Shown: positions 1-12,250 of the stretch, in pieces
Layout of the letters: each line of letters begins with the position of its first letter
Numbering within the stretch: position 1 is the first letter of the stretch
Source: Sthenelais limicola
Taxonomy: Eukaryota; Annelida; Polychaeta; Phyllodocida; Sigalionidae
Assembly: GCA_942159475.1 (NCBI GenBank)
Contig: OW804096.1
Span: 11,891,871 to 11,955,870, forward strand
DNA: 64,000 nt
Direction: 5' to 3'
The notes under the pieces: model-generated
The model's input: only the letters and a program-made list of their open reading frames with translations
What the model was told of the DNA's origin: nothing
Databases searched by the model: none
Position numbers and translations under genes: made by a program

Positions 1-36
1 GTGTGGTATTGTTCATTCACCCGCATGCAGGAGAGA

Positions 37-108
37 GTACAGTAAAATCTCTACTTTAGGAGACCCCTTATCCGGACACCCCGCCATTAGGACCAGGGTG
101 TACTGTAC
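37..108. repeat. short inverted-repeat element remnant
   Basis: A 72-bp stretch begins GTACAGTA and ends TACTGTAC. Inside it lie AGGAGACCCC and GGACACCCC, typical of the ends of mariner-type MITEs. No target duplication was confirmed. It could be a fused pair of ends of a larger element. Confidence 0.35.
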
Positions 109-353
109 ATTTTAAAATTTATGTATACTTTTTTATATTTTTTTAATAAATCTCATCTGAGTTCAGTTTCAATACATAGATATTCTCACGAATCTCAAAT
201 TAGCAAATTATAGCATAAAACAATATATATATACACAATTCAAGATAAAATTACATTTAATTTACCTCCTGATGCATATTATCACTACAATATAATCACA
301 CGTTATCTAGCTGTAACGAATCAATTTACAGACCAAAGTTGTTTTTGGTATAT

Positions 354-588
354 GGGTCAGATTTTCAGAAAATGTACAATTGGCAGCTCTACACATTTAG
401 TAAATTCTGCTACATTAGGCTGCAATTTGGCCAATACTAGGTAAATTAGAGTATATTTGGCATTGAATTAATTCTAGCAATCTGTTTGGTTAGGTTGAAC
501 TGTATTTTGAACTTTATTTTCGTCTGAAATTTGGGCTATTTGAGAGGATTGGTGAAGGTGAATTGTACATTTTCTGAAAATCTGACCC
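354..588. mobile_element. MITE, GGGTCAG family, copy 1
   Basis: A 235-bp element starts GGGTCAGATTTTCAGAAAAT and ends with the inverted form (GAAAATCTGACCC). The terminal inverted repeats are about 28 bp. It is flanked by ATAT on both sides, a 4-bp target duplication. It has no coding capacity. At least nine related copies occur in this window. The superfamily is not assigned. Confidence 0.85.
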
Positions 589-1496
589 ATATATAGTCCT
601 CTCCCATAAAGACATATTGCTATTGGTAGCGTTAGGGTCAGTCCATGTAGGCTACTGTTCATTCTGATACATATCAAACCCTCTCTAGTAGTTGGGGCAA
701 CTTGTCATTATGGCCACTTAGGAACAGTCCCTGTAATGTAATTTCCTGATATAATTTCCCCTAGAGATATGCTTCATGGGTTAGACAAATTTCATTAACG
801 GTTATAGATGTTATTAACATCCAAGGATAGGAAAGAGTTGTTACTGTTTGGGTTCAAGTTGTGATAGCCACTCTATACAATATAATGCACTTTGCTAGTC
901 GGTTCGATGTCAATGGTCACGTTAGACCTAAACTATTTGCTAATAAAAGTACAGTAATTACTCTACTACTAGAAAGAAACAAAACTATATATAATTTGTA
1001 TTCCAGTATTAAAACAGTTACATGGAATAGGGCGATGAATTCTACATGGTAGTTCTTCCATTCTGCCCGAAATAATGAAAACTTAGGATACATTCAATAA
1101 TGGTTTCAGAAATGTAACATTACCGGCAATTACCCAAGGCTCTGTTGTATATAAAATATAGTTTCGATTTAGAAATCTACACTCCCGAAATATACATTCT
1201 GGTTATTTACTTAATGATTCAGTTAACACTAAGAGCAATATTAGCTTCTCTTTTCTTCTTTTTTTAAAAAAGAAATGTACACACTCGAAATCGACCCTTT
1301 TGGTTATTTACTTGTCTATCCAGGGTATTGGGTATTGGTCCTATCAGAACAATATTTACAATAGATAGTATAATGTACCAATTTACATAATATAGTACGC
1401 AGCAAAACAATGCTGTTAGTCAGTGTTAATAATCTTGAAAACAGTCCATATCAAACAGCTAAAGGCAGTATTTCTCGGGTCGGAGACTTTGCCATG
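589..1496. other. unannotated AT-rich stretch
   Basis: I see no convincing exon or repeat here. Short ORFs on both strands have no recognisable composition or motifs. Confidence 0.5.
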
Positions 1497-1535
1497 ACCA
1501 AACCCTGTTTTATCTGGACGCCTCTTTATTACGAG

Positions 1536-1769
1536 GGTCAGATTTTCAGAAAAAATACAATTGGCAGTTCTACATATTTAGGAAATTCTCCTAAATTAGG
1601 CTGAAAAAGGAAGAATACCGGGTATAACTGAGTATATTTGGTGTCGCATTGATTTAAAGTATCAGTTCTGTTATGTTAAACTGCATTTTGAAGCTCATTT
1701 TTGTCTTAAATGTGGGTTATTTGAGAGGATTGGTGAAGGCGAATTGTACATTTTCTGAAAATCTGACCC
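1536..1769. mobile_element. MITE, GGGTCAG family, copy 2 (inside satellite)
   Basis: The same family as the 354-588 element, with GGGTCAG...CTGACCC ends. It is flanked by ACGA at 1532-1535 and 1770-1773. The uninterrupted satellite unit reads TTATTACGAACATCGG with ACGA once, so the 4-bp duplication is shown directly by the empty site. Confidence 0.9.
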
Positions 1770-2049
1770 ACGAACATTGGAGCTGAGTACAGAGGGTGGC
1801 CAGTATAGAGAGGATTGACTGTATAATATAATTCACATGCTGACTCAGTCCATTCCCTCTGGACACTGTTTTATCTGGACGCCTCTTTATTATGAACATT
1901 GGAGCTGAGTACAGAGTGTGGCCAGAATAGAGAGGATTGACTGTATAATATTATTCACATGCTGACTCAGTCCATTCCCTCTGGACACTGTTTTATCTGG
2001 ACGCCTCTTTATTACGAACATCGGAGCTGAGTACAGAGCCATGATAGAG

Positions 2050-2521
2050 CAGGGTTCACGAAACACGGTCGCCCGCTCGCCCCAGACGACCAGAATTTGG
2101 TAAGGACTAGTAGATCCTACCTGGCCACTGGTCCTGTGGGCGAGTGAGAATTTTGGGGGAATTGAGACACTTTTTACCACCACTAAAGGCCTGACGAAAT
2201 ATTGCATTTACAAAGTTTGAAATTAATGATCTGATCATGCATTTTTGCGCGGAAAATTCCTTGCCAGTGATAGAGGAAATAAATTTAAGAGTTACATGAA
2301 TAAATATATTCTCTATTCTTTAGTTTCTATCAATTAGGAGGTATTTTAAATGTTATTCGATACATTAGTCAGCCCCCTACCCCTGTCTCTACCTTGCAAC
2401 AAAAGATGCTGACAAATGCTGAGAATATTGTAAGGACTACCAGATTTCTATAAGGACTAGTGGTTTTATACTCTACTAGTCCTTTGGGCGAATGCATGAT
2501 GACCACGTTTCGTGAACCCTG
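2050..2521. mobile_element. non-autonomous DNA transposon inside satellite
   Basis: A 472-bp insertion starts CAGGGTTCACGAAAC and ends GTTTCGTGAACCCTG. Comparison with uninterrupted satellite units (GGATAGAGAGGATTGAC) shows TAGAG duplicated at both edges. The CAGGG start recalls hAT ends, but hAT elements normally duplicate 8 bp, so the superfamily is open. No transposase is present. Confidence 0.75.
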
Positions 2522-2830
2522 TAGAGAGGATTGACTGTATAATATTATTCACATGCTGACTCAGTCCATTCCCTCTGGACACTGTTTTATCTGGACGCTT
2601 CTTTATTATGAACATTGGAGCTGAGTACAGAGGCTGGCCAGGATAGAGAGGATTGACTGTATAATATTATTCACATGCTGACTCAGTCCATTCCCTCTGG
2701 ACACTGTTTTATCTGGACGCCTCTTTATTATGAACATCGGAGCTGAGTACAGAGGGTGGCCAGGATAGAGAGGATTGACTGTATAATATTATTCACATGC
2801 TGACTCAGTCCATTCCCTCTGGACACATAA

Positions 2831-4372
2831 ATTGCGGCAACAGCACGCTGGCCTGTGTGACGTAAACCCGGCTTGTACTCGGCTCTACTCCGTATAGATG
2901 ATACTGTAAAACAGCCATCCCTTACCCAGGCTTATTTTGTATTTGTATTTCCCTTGGTACCAGTAGCAGATCTATATAGATGTGTGTATGGGAGTTGGTG
3001 GGGGAGGGGGCACTCGTTTATTTAAAAATAAATATATATAAGAAAAACCTTCCAAAATTTATTCATATTAATATAATGCACAGACAAATTAGAATTATTA
3101 TTATTCTTTTAATGTTATGCTAATTAATCCTGTTGGCTTTGTTATATCTGATTTGTGGGAGTCAAAGTGCCCCCCCCCCCCCCACACACACAGGTCCCCT
3201 GTATATTGTATATAATATACAGGTTTTATTTTCATGCTTTATAGTTCCATCTCGATTATTCATTCCATAGATACTAAACGGTCCCGTTTATCAGTATTGA
3301 CTGAATGGGATGAACTTCTAAATTATGCATTAATGGCCGAACAATGCTTTTCATCTAGCAAACATTGGGGAAAACAGTCTGGTCGTCCGTCACAATGTCT
3401 CTGTTGGCTTGCGATGTTTTGCTATTGAGTGTTGATATTGCCATTGCTGAAATTAGTTCCATTTCATTTTACACCGAAATTCCCTACGGTACTTTTCCCC
3501 CAAGTTCCCATTTGAATTACTCTATATGCTCCGACCTTGATATTGAGTAGTGTGTACGTCGATGTGATTGCATGCGATTAAATTTCAATGATTATAAAAT
3601 AGGTTTAGTTTACCCTACACAAGAATAGCCAGTAGCTGGTATAGCATAGCATGTTTTCAATATCAAATAAGCAGTTAGATGTCATAACACAACGCGATTT
3701 AAATGGGATGTCAAAGGTTTATTATGTATTTAATTCAAATCTCAGGTACTGCACTGGGCAAACCTGAAATCAATTCCTCGTTTATTGAGAAGGTTTTTTC
3801 ATAGGTCGATATCACCGTGACTACCTGATCTATTGTATTACAGTATATTTACTTTCAAGCATTCCTAGGTTTAGTTGACAATGGCAAGCTCTAATTGCAC
3901 CATAAATGAATGATATAGAGTTTTACAATCAAACATGACAGGGAACGTGAGACATAATACCATAAATGCCACCCAGCACACTATTGTCCAAGTTAGGCGA
4001 CAACTTTACCATGATATTCTGGATATTGGATACACTGGACAGCTTTCTTGGTTGGCCCTTGTGTCCGTTCACTCAATTTACCTCATCTATGATAGATGAG
4101 TCTGGTGAATTGAGTGAAGGGACACTTTGGGAAGCTGCTATGGTATCGATGACGTTAAAACCCTGACTCAGGCGGTGTTACTAATCATAGAGCCAACATT
4201 CTGTGTGTTGCTTTTTTACTTGATGCTATTCCCAGCGCTGAACATGATCCCTCAATGCCGGTGCTTGCTATTGCTTGTGAGCTCGCCTTGATTGACCGTA
4301 TTTAAACGATTGATGGCCGACATCGAGGGGGTGTTGGTGCACTGTTTGGTGTATAATCCCGAGGCGGAGTTG
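2831..4372. other. no gene recognised; simple repeats
   Basis: This holds a poly-C/CA run at about 3171-3190 and AT-rich sequence. Small ORFs at 3234-3550 and 3966-4166 lack motifs and splice support. The missing first FLOT1 exon, which should encode a TCGPNEA-like motif, was looked for here and not seen. Confidence 0.5.
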
Positions 4373-4979
4373 ACACTCTAGGTCCAAACCCTCAGATCAG
4401 ATAAGAATGGTATGTCAGCCTACTTCGCTAATCGGTCTCCTCGCCTAAGACTCAGCGTTTTAATGGGAATATGATGACATTTTGCGGTCTTAATTGAATT
4501 ATAATGGCACTTTGCAGTTTGAGGCGAGAGGCTTTCCCTTCGTTTGAAGGGACTCTACCATCTAGGCTCAGAGTTGAGAGATACCCTCCAGACTGAGGGA
4601 AAGCCTCTCGCTCCAAACCACAAAATGTCATTAGAATCCAATTAGGATGCATCCTCCAGGGTGGGGAAAGCCATTAGCGCAGTAGGCGTCCACTCACTGA
4701 CATACCATTCTTATCTTATCTGAGTGGCTTTGAGCCTAGACTGTGATAGCCAAGTCTTGTAAGAGAGATCTATACCATTTTATCAGTCTAGGCCCAAAGT
4801 TGGGAAAGTCCCTTCCAGCAAAGGGAAAGCCTCTCGCCTCAAACCGCAAAGTGCCGTTATAATTCCATTAAATGTCATTATATTCCCATTAAAACGCTGA
4901 GTTCTAGGCAGGGATACCGATTAGCAAAGTAGGCTGACATACGATTCTTATCTGATCTGAGGGTTTGGACCTAGAGTGT
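4373..4979. mobile_element. fold-back (long inverted repeat) element
   Basis: The left arm begins ACACTCTAGGTCCAAACC and the right arm ends with its complement at 4979. Arms of roughly 200 bp are similar along their whole length. A second inverted pair, 4373-4418 with about 4698-4743, is nested inside, so this looks like a composite of two related units. A shorter relative is at 58922-59139. No ORF of interest is present. Confidence 0.75.
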
Positions 4980-5091
4980 TATGGTCTCATCTCCATTAAG
5001 GTTGTAATGATTTACGTCTAATATTTACATCTAAAAAATACAAATCTTAAGCAAATACAAATAATCTAACACATGTCTTCTCTCATTGCAG

Positions 5092-5167
5092 GATGCTGTT
5101 TAAGCAAACCGTTACTGGTACCCGGAGGCCGCGTCTTCGTATGGCCAGGCATCCAGAAAATACAGAG
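5092..5167 (+). CDS. FLOT1: flotillin-1, exon 2 (SPFH start)
   Basis: After the acceptor TCTCATTGCAG the frame reads GCCLSKPLLVPGG then RVFVWPGIQKIQR, matching the N-terminal flotillin-1 segment (human GGRVFVLPCIQQIQR). The exon starts in phase 1 and ends in phase 2. The donor is GC (CAGAG|GCAAGC), giving a rare GC-AG intron of about 7 kb. The palmitoylated cysteine of human FLOT1 (Cys34) is Gly here, as in insects, while a Cys-Cys pair lies earlier in the exon. The preceding exon, with the start codon, was not found. Flotillin-1 scaffolds cholesterol-rich membrane domains and endocytic sites. Confidence 0.9.
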
Positions 5168-7159
5168 GCAAGCATTATTGATTGCTTTATTGCTCATTGT
5201 TGACATGGGAGGGTGGGGCAGTGGAAGGAGTCAACAGAACAAGGGCTAGGTTATGGTGGTGGATACGCTGGTCATCGCCACGCTGCTTGTACCTTGTTTA
5301 AATTGTTGCTGGTATAACATCTGAGACAAAGTTTGCCTAGTAGTTATTGCTGTGCATCATTGTATATAACAAGCCTGTCTCGCTTCTGATTAGAATGTTA
5401 GAAATGTATGATCAATTTGGCACAGCATAGATTTGTAATATTTTTAGTGAAATAAAATAATATGGGGTATATGGATGGCGTATGTAATATGATATTCTTG
5501 CGTATATAATATGATATTCTGGTTGTATTTTTTAAAGATGGATTCCTAATTTTTTGTTCTGGTAACGTAGTCATTAGTCAATAGGATCATGGATTATTTG
5601 TGGTAAATTCCATTGTCTTCTTTAAAATGAAATGTCAAATAATTTTATATACATTCAGATTAGGCATCCGCCCCCAAAATTCAATCTTTGCATTTCCTTG
5701 TCTCAAATTTTTTAAATTGGGAATCCGAACCGGGAAAATACGTAAAGTGGTTTACACTTTAGTGTAAAACAGGAGACTAAAAAAAAATAAAAACTTTGAT
5801 CGATTTAGCTTTAATTCTAATTTCACAATTAAACTTAGCGTTAACCTAAAACTCGCCTAATATTTTAGAATTAGAAAGCTAATATTAAAGTCCGTGCTTA
5901 TTTTCACATAATAATTATATTCCTTACTCAAAGAAAGTGTTTATTTGCCTTTTAAAATTGTCCAATTGTATCTGTATGTGATCCTACGTATATATCCCCT
6001 TGACAGACTGGTCGTTATTTTGCAGAAACATTGTTGTTACCCATTGAATTGTATAAAACTCTTTCTATGCCCCCACTCCCCGCCTAGATGTTGTCTTTGT
6101 ACAAATCAGTAATAACACTGCCTTGTAAAAGAAGGTGGATTTGAACTATGTATATTTAGACCAATGTCCAGATACCCATATAGATGAATGAGGAGAAACA
6201 GAGTAAGTCAACATAAAGAATACTTGGTCCTTTTCTCTCTCTAGTAGAAATGCTTTGAGTCCGACATTATATCCAATGTATTCCGTGTAGCTATTGATCC
6301 ATTTCTCCTATTGTGTAATATATATATGTGGGTGTTTTCTAGTTATTTGGGTTACCATGCATTTGGTTAGGCTGCCCCTATAGTACTATGCTCAGTCAGG
6401 TTCAGAAGGCCGTTTTGGACCCCTAAATTCTAGGGTTCATTAACACTTTTAGCCTTTGTCTTAGCCTTGTGGTTAAGCTTATCGCTGCATGTGGAATTGA
6501 GGAATGTGGCCGTCTGGACCTGACTGCTATGATGCATACATTATTATACATCACTGGTGATGATCGTGACTCTTATCTCCTGTCGGAAAGGTTGCTTTAG
6601 TTATTGTTATTATATTCAAGTAGGAATTAATAGGTTATTCCAGATTTCAAGCATTGGAATTGTATCAATTAAAAAAAATCCATACATGTATGAAATAATA
6701 CTGTAGTACGTATTTTTTGTAAACATTCAAATCTTATCCTTACAGTTTATTCTTAATCTGTTAAACGAATATGATATTTTGACCATTGAAATTGCGTTTA
6801 TATTTTGATGAAAATTATTAAACAGTACCATCAAAGACTATTTTACTATTGGGACGATTTAATTAGATCATTTCAGGATAAAATCGCAAATCTTCACCTT
6901 TGAAATTGTGTCTATTTCTCCTATTAAAACTGTAAAAATTAACATTGCAGTAGGTGAGGATAAGGGATAGAAAATGGGAAACTATAAAAGTCTAGCGTAG
7001 GCGGCACGTGCTGCTACAAATGACCAATGGAGTAAAAGTTCTGGAGTAAATGTCGTTGCGTGCACTCCCCTAAAGCCATGGCTAGCATTTGGCTGCGTTT
7101 GTTGGGTTTTATCGTAGGGAGTGGTCTTTGATCGTGCCACTATTCGGAAATGTTAGGGC

Positions 7160-7390
7160 TGCGGAGTGAGGAGAGGAGAGGAGGTAAATGGAGAGAAAGG
7201 GAGAGAGGAGAAGAGAACGAAGTAGAGGTGGGAGGGAGAGAAAAGAAAAAGAGAGACGGACACAGAGAGACAGACAAAGATAGAGACAGACAAAGATAGA
7301 GACAGAGACACAGAGGCAGGCAGTCTGACAGAGTGGCAGACAGACAGACAGACTGGCAGAGAATAAGACAGACTGAGTCAGACTAATATA
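7160..7390. repeat. purine-rich GAGA/CAGA tract
   Basis: Imperfect GAGAGA and GACAGACAAAGATA repeats run for about 230 bp. ORFs across it are low-complexity artefacts. Confidence 0.7.
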
Positions 7391-7718
7391 AAGTGTCATT
7401 CTTAGAGAAGAAGCTGTTAGTAGCAGTTGGGATGGTGGAGAAGGAAGATTGCAATTACCAGTACTACCGGGTACTACCCCCCATTAAATCACCAGCATCC
7501 CAGACTCGCCTACTGCACTGCAATATTGCTCCCAAGATCTGCACCAGCACCACCAGCACCAGCACCAGCACCACCACAGCCACCAGTCCGATTGGAACCG
7601 TCCTGCAACCTAGCTTACAGTGCCCGGGCAGCGTGTTTGACTTGTCAATAAGCCCCCTCCCCCACCCTCCCTCCCTCCCTCCCTCCAGCTACCATCTGGG
7701 TCATTTGACTGCTTATAT

Positions 7719-7953
7719 GGGTCAGATTTTCAGAAAATGTACAATTCAACTTCACCAATCGTCTCAAATAGCTCACATTTAAGACAAAAATAAGCTTCAA
7801 AATGCAGTTTAACATAATAGAACTGATACTTTAAATCAATGCAATACGAAATATACTCAGATATACCTGGTATTCTTCATTTTTCAGCCTGATTAAGGAG
7901 AATTTCCTAAATGTGGAGAGCTGCCAATTGTACATTTTCTGAAAATCTCACCC
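7719..7953. mobile_element. MITE, GGGTCAG family, copy 3
   Basis: A 235-bp copy, opposite in internal orientation to copy 1, flanked by ATAT and ACAT (one mismatch). The right end reads CTCACCC, one base off the family end. Confidence 0.85.
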
Positions 7954-8960
7954 ACATCAGTCTAACGTATATTCCAGGCACACTATTATTCTAGGCATCC
8001 ACCCATTTACAGTGCTCTCTGTGAGGGGACAACATACCCTTCCTCCCCTTTGTAATTATTCATAACCTAGCCAACCAACATTGGGGGGATCATGCTAATG
8101 GTGTACATGTATTAATATATCATGCTCGTGTTTCATTTGCATGATTAGAGTGCAACTCTCTCTCTCTGAGGTCCATTGGCCATATGGTACAGGGACTGAC
8201 AAATTAACTGATCTGGCGCTCGGGACACACATGAAATCTGTCTGAGCAATTAGAAGATCCTGAAAAATAGAAGAGTGGTTGCCCGAGCTTGGCCATTTGA
8301 TTTCAATTTTAAAAGGCTGAGTCGCTGAATACAATTTCTCTCTCATTAAATGGAACATGTTGTAACAACTCCCTTTATCAAAATTTGTACAAGGATTCCA
8401 ATTTTTGCCTGGACCCAGTATTTGTTCTATTGTTTGCCAAATTGTGCAATCACAACCCCAGCGCACTTGGTAGTGATTGAAAAGAATTGGGTTCGAAATC
8501 TGTTGCAGTTTAGTAGAACATAATAAGTTATTGTTGTACTACCAGAGATACATTCACAATATTCCAAACGAATTGTAGGTCATATTTTAGGGCGCCCTAA
8601 TCTCTTATCTTTGTTGGCTCACCCAACTGTATCTATACCCATGTGTGTCGAGTGTCCTTCAACATTTATTATAATCTATTGTTTTGATGAAACCATGATA
8701 ATTCAAGCACCCTGTTAAACCAATTAATTTCCATCTTCCTCCCCTTTAACTGTTGATATAGATTTTCTTTCTAAGACCCACATATTAGATTAAGCTATTC
8801 TAGATCCAGTGCTATGTAATGACACAAAATCCTTTTACCAAACTAGGGCAATAGATCTACCCACTATTTCTGACATGAATCTCTTTCCCTGGACAAATCA
8901 CATGGCCATCACAAACACCTGATTGTTCCATTTGGTCACATTGCTGTCGATAACATATAT

Positions 8961-9195
8961 GGGTCAGATTTTCAAAAAATGTACAATTCATCTTCACCAA
9001 TCCTCTCAAATAACCCAAATTTCCGACGAAAATAAAGTTCAAAATACAGTTCAATCTAGCCAAACAGATTGCTAGAATCAATGCAATGACGAATATACTC
9101 GAATTTACCTAGTATTGACCGAATTGCAGCCTAATTTAGCAGAACTTACTAAATGTGTAGTGCTGCCAATTGTACATTTTCTGGAAATCTGACCC
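8961..9195. mobile_element. MITE, GGGTCAG family, copy 4
   Basis: A 235-bp copy with GGGTCAG...CTGACCC ends and ATAT on both flanks. Confidence 0.85.
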
Positions 9196-9627
9196 ATATA
9201 TAGGGAGTGCTAGTTAATCAAGGCACTATTTATGCATATATATATATATCAATTTGCTTTGCGTCTGAGGCCATTTGACTAGCTCTTGATCAATAGAGGG
9301 TTGGGGGCATGGTCCATGTGACATGATTATTCAGATTTGGCCCGATGCCAATGTCCAGTCCCTTGCATATTTCCCTATATTGGTGCTCTCAATATAAGCT
9401 GAGTTAGCTATAAATAAGTAATGTGCTTACGGTTTCAAAAACCAATTGCTTTGTCTAAGAGTTAATGCTCTTTATGTCTGTTAGTGGAAACTTATGGATT
9501 ATGCTCAATCTAGAACAACCTAATCTATATTTCTTTTTTTACAGTAGTGCATATTGCAATTTGATTGCTATTTGTATGGCTGTAATAATATATAATAATC
9601 GCATACTATGTCCTAAATAACCCCCGA

Positions 9628-10145
9628 AATGTTAGTGCACCTTTAATCTCTTGACAGTTCACATGGGCAATGTTAGTGCACCTTTAATCTCTTGACAGTT
9701 CACATGGGCAATGTTAGTGCACCTTTAATCTCTTGACAGTTCACATGGGCAATGTTAGTGCACCTTTAATCTCGAGTGTTCACATGGGCAATGTTAGTGC
9801 ACCTTTAATCTCGAGTGTTCACATGGGCAATGTTAGTGCACCTTTAATCTCGAGTGTTCACATGGGCAATGTTAGTGCACCTTTAATCTCTGAGTGTTCA
9901 CATGGGCAATGTTAGTGCACCTTTAATCTCTGAGTGTTCACATGAGCAATGTTAGTGCACCTTTAATCTCTGAGTGTTCACATGAGCAATGCTAGTGCAC
10001 CTTTAATCTCTGAGTGTTCACATGGGCAATGCTAGTGCACATTTATGAGTGTTCACATGGGCAATGCTAGTGCACATTTATGAGTGTTCACATGGGCAAT
10101 GTTAGTGCACCTTTAATCTCTGAGTGTTCACATCATGAGCAATGT
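9628..10145. repeat. 41-bp minisatellite
   Basis: About twelve head-to-tail copies of a unit with core AATGTTAGTGCACCTTTAAT plus a GTTCACATGGGC spacer. The first units are 41 bp (9630, 9671, 9712, 9753). Later ones are a little shorter and carry GAGTGTTCACATG in place of TTGACAGTTCACATG. The array lies in the long FLOT1 intron. Confidence 0.9.
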
Positions 10146-10971
10146 GAGTCATTCCCGGGTGGAGATCAATATGGTATCATACAGGAGCACCTCTTGACGC
10201 ACCTCCCGTGTCTCTTGTTGGCATACATGGCTTATTTCAGCTGGTATGTGTGCAAGCAATCTTCATGGGACCTGCCTTGTGCACCATACTGCACCTCCCC
10301 TATATAATAAAAGACAGTCAGAGAGAGGTGGAGAGACTGACAGACGGACTGACAGGCAGAGAGGCAGACAGACACACACACTAACCAACAGACAGGGTTT
10401 GATATCAAGAGAAAGAGAGACATGTTTTATCCCTCAGTCCTGATATATGTGGAAGCTATGTACACATGATACTTACTTAGTAGTCCTTATAGTGCCTCTC
10501 CATATGATTGTGTGGAATGTACATGTTTTTGTTCCAATTTGCTCATTAGACGGTTAGCGTGCAAACGTTTTGAAATTCATGGCAAAATATGAATTAAACT
10601 AAGGTATATGTGAAAATTTAAAACATGATGAACCCCAGATTAGAGTTAACACAAGTTATGATTTCTCTACATCTGCCATAATGTTTAGCTTTAGCTGAAA
10701 GGGAGAGAGACAGACAGAGACTGAGTTAGAGACACAGAGACAAGGGACACAAGACTGAGAGAGAAACGAGAGAGAAGAGCGAGTAGGTGAAAGAAATGAA
10801 AGAGAGCATGTGGGCTCATATTTAAATAGCGTGTTGTTCTTTAAACATTCCCAACCAACCTCACAATACCAAAGACAAATGTGACCCGCCAGTAGTGTAT
10901 CGCTTATCTTTATTTACTTAACTCCATGGTCAACAGTCATGACCCAAGATAGGCTAGCTAATATAATATAT

Positions 10972-11183
10972 GGGTGAAGTCATCATAAAATGTACGATTC
11001 GCCTTCAACAAACCTCTCAAATAACCCAAATTATAAGGTTCAAAATACAGTTTAATATGACCAAACAGGTATGTTAAATCAACCCATTACCAAATATACT
11101 CAGATACTTGTATTTATCATTTGTTAGCCTAATTTGCTAAATGTGTAGAGTTTCCGATTGTACATTTTCTGGAAATGTCGCCC
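10972..11183. mobile_element. MITE, GGGTCAG family, diverged copy 5
   Basis: A 212-bp diverged copy (GGGTGAAGTCATCATAAAAT start, TCGCCC end) with ATAT on both sides. Confidence 0.75.
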
Positions 11184-12159
11184 ATATATAGGTCATAAAG
11201 GACAATCAACATTGATACTTGATGACAATTGTACCAATATACTATGCAATTTATTCAAAGAAGTACTGGGGAAATTATCCAGAAATAGTTTATCACGGAA
11301 GCGCTACTTATAGTAGATTCTAGTTGTGTTAGATATAACTATATTTTTCTTTATTTTATCTGCTTGGTTTAGCTATTGTAGTGTTAGCTGTATGTATCCC
11401 CCTTTGCTCTTCCTCGCTTTTATGCCTGGAAAAGCGGGTATTTCTTGTATTTTATTATCATTCCTACCAAAATATACACACAGTCGAGAAAGGATGACAG
11501 GCAAAGAAAAACAAAGATAATAACCAACCAAGTGATGCAGGCTAGGTTGAATCTTGAATCTATATATGTTATGTATATTTCCTCCAGGCTTCCCACTGCC
11601 TTTAACAGCCATTAAACGACCTAAGATTGATCGAATTCATTTCAGGCCCTCCAAAGTGAAAGAAAACTGGCAAAAGTCCCTTTAAAAAACTGGAAATTTA
11701 TAGGCTGATGAAAGTTTTTAGTTTTGATTTAAATGCAATGCAAATTGCAGAGATGGGGAACCTATAAATTAGGTGTCCCTTGAGCCATCCTTGGGGATGA
11801 TGTTCTGTGTAACCTTGACATGCTGGCAGTTCTCTAATTAGGACACCTTATCATTATGAACAATTAGGACCAGACCCTCTACTATAAATTTATATTATAG
11901 TGAACCTTAGTGTCATGGGCCTCTAGACACTTGCAGCCATCGTACAAAGCTTGAACTAAATTCATTACAATGAAAAGTTTTAAGTTTGCCAACATTTTGG
12001 AGAGCTATTACATCCTGAAACTTTGGGGGAAAAGGGCCTGGGAAGATCTTGAAATTCCAATGGCATAAAAAAAGGTGTGGGAATCCTGTGATCTTTATCA
12101 TTTGGTTCCTATTTGAGTTCGTCTTTCTTACCTCTTTGACATCGTACTCCCCGATGCAG

Positions 12160-12250
12160 GATTACTCTGAACACAATGACTCTACAAATCGAAAGCCCGC
12201 AGGTCTACACGCAACTCGGCGTGGCTATCTCGGTGACCGGCATTGCCCAG
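12160..12250 (+). CDS. FLOT1: flotillin-1, exon 3 variant a (SPFH)
   Basis: The acceptor CCCCGATGCAG precedes a 91-nt exon encoding [16 protein letters not shown] then [14 protein letters not shown], followed by donor GTAAGA. It matches the SPFH strand region of flotillin-1 (human ISLNTLTLNVKSEKVY). It starts in phase 2 and ends in phase 0. An almost identical peptide with different codons is encoded at 13170-13260. Because 91 nt is not a multiple of three, using both copies or neither shifts the frame, so exactly one must be chosen. Confidence 0.92.

Larger units (their letters stand above)
1497..2830. repeat. 122-bp satellite array with two insertions
   Basis: Tandem units of 122 bp carry the landmark GAACATTGGAGCTGAGTACA at 1772, 1894, 2016, 2610 and 2732, with a partial unit before 1536. 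The array is broken by a MITE at 1536-1769 and by another inverted-repeat element at 2050-2521. The units are near identical, suggesting recent homogenisation. The array lies upstream of the visible FLOT1 exons. Confidence 0.85.
5168..12159 (+). other. FLOT1: FLOT1 intron between exon 2 and the 2a/2b pair
   Basis: A GC-AG intron of about 7 kb. It holds purine-rich tracts (7160-7390, 10320-10380, 10695-10805), CAGCAC-type repeats near 7540-7580, three MITEs and a 41-bp minisatellite. A minus-strand ORF of 123 codons at 8095-8466 has no recognised domain and is probably chance. Confidence 0.7.

Noticed and set aside
1..5091. First coding exon of FLOT1
   Set aside because: No TCGPNEA-like coding segment with a phase-1 donor was found; it is likely upstream of the window.
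8095..8466. 123-codon minus-strand ORF in a FLOT1 intron
   Set aside because: No recognisable domain, no repeats and no splice context. Long enough to note, too weak to call.
9628..10145. CRISPR-like array
   Set aside because: Units are contiguous tandem repeats without unique spacers, in animal intron DNA.
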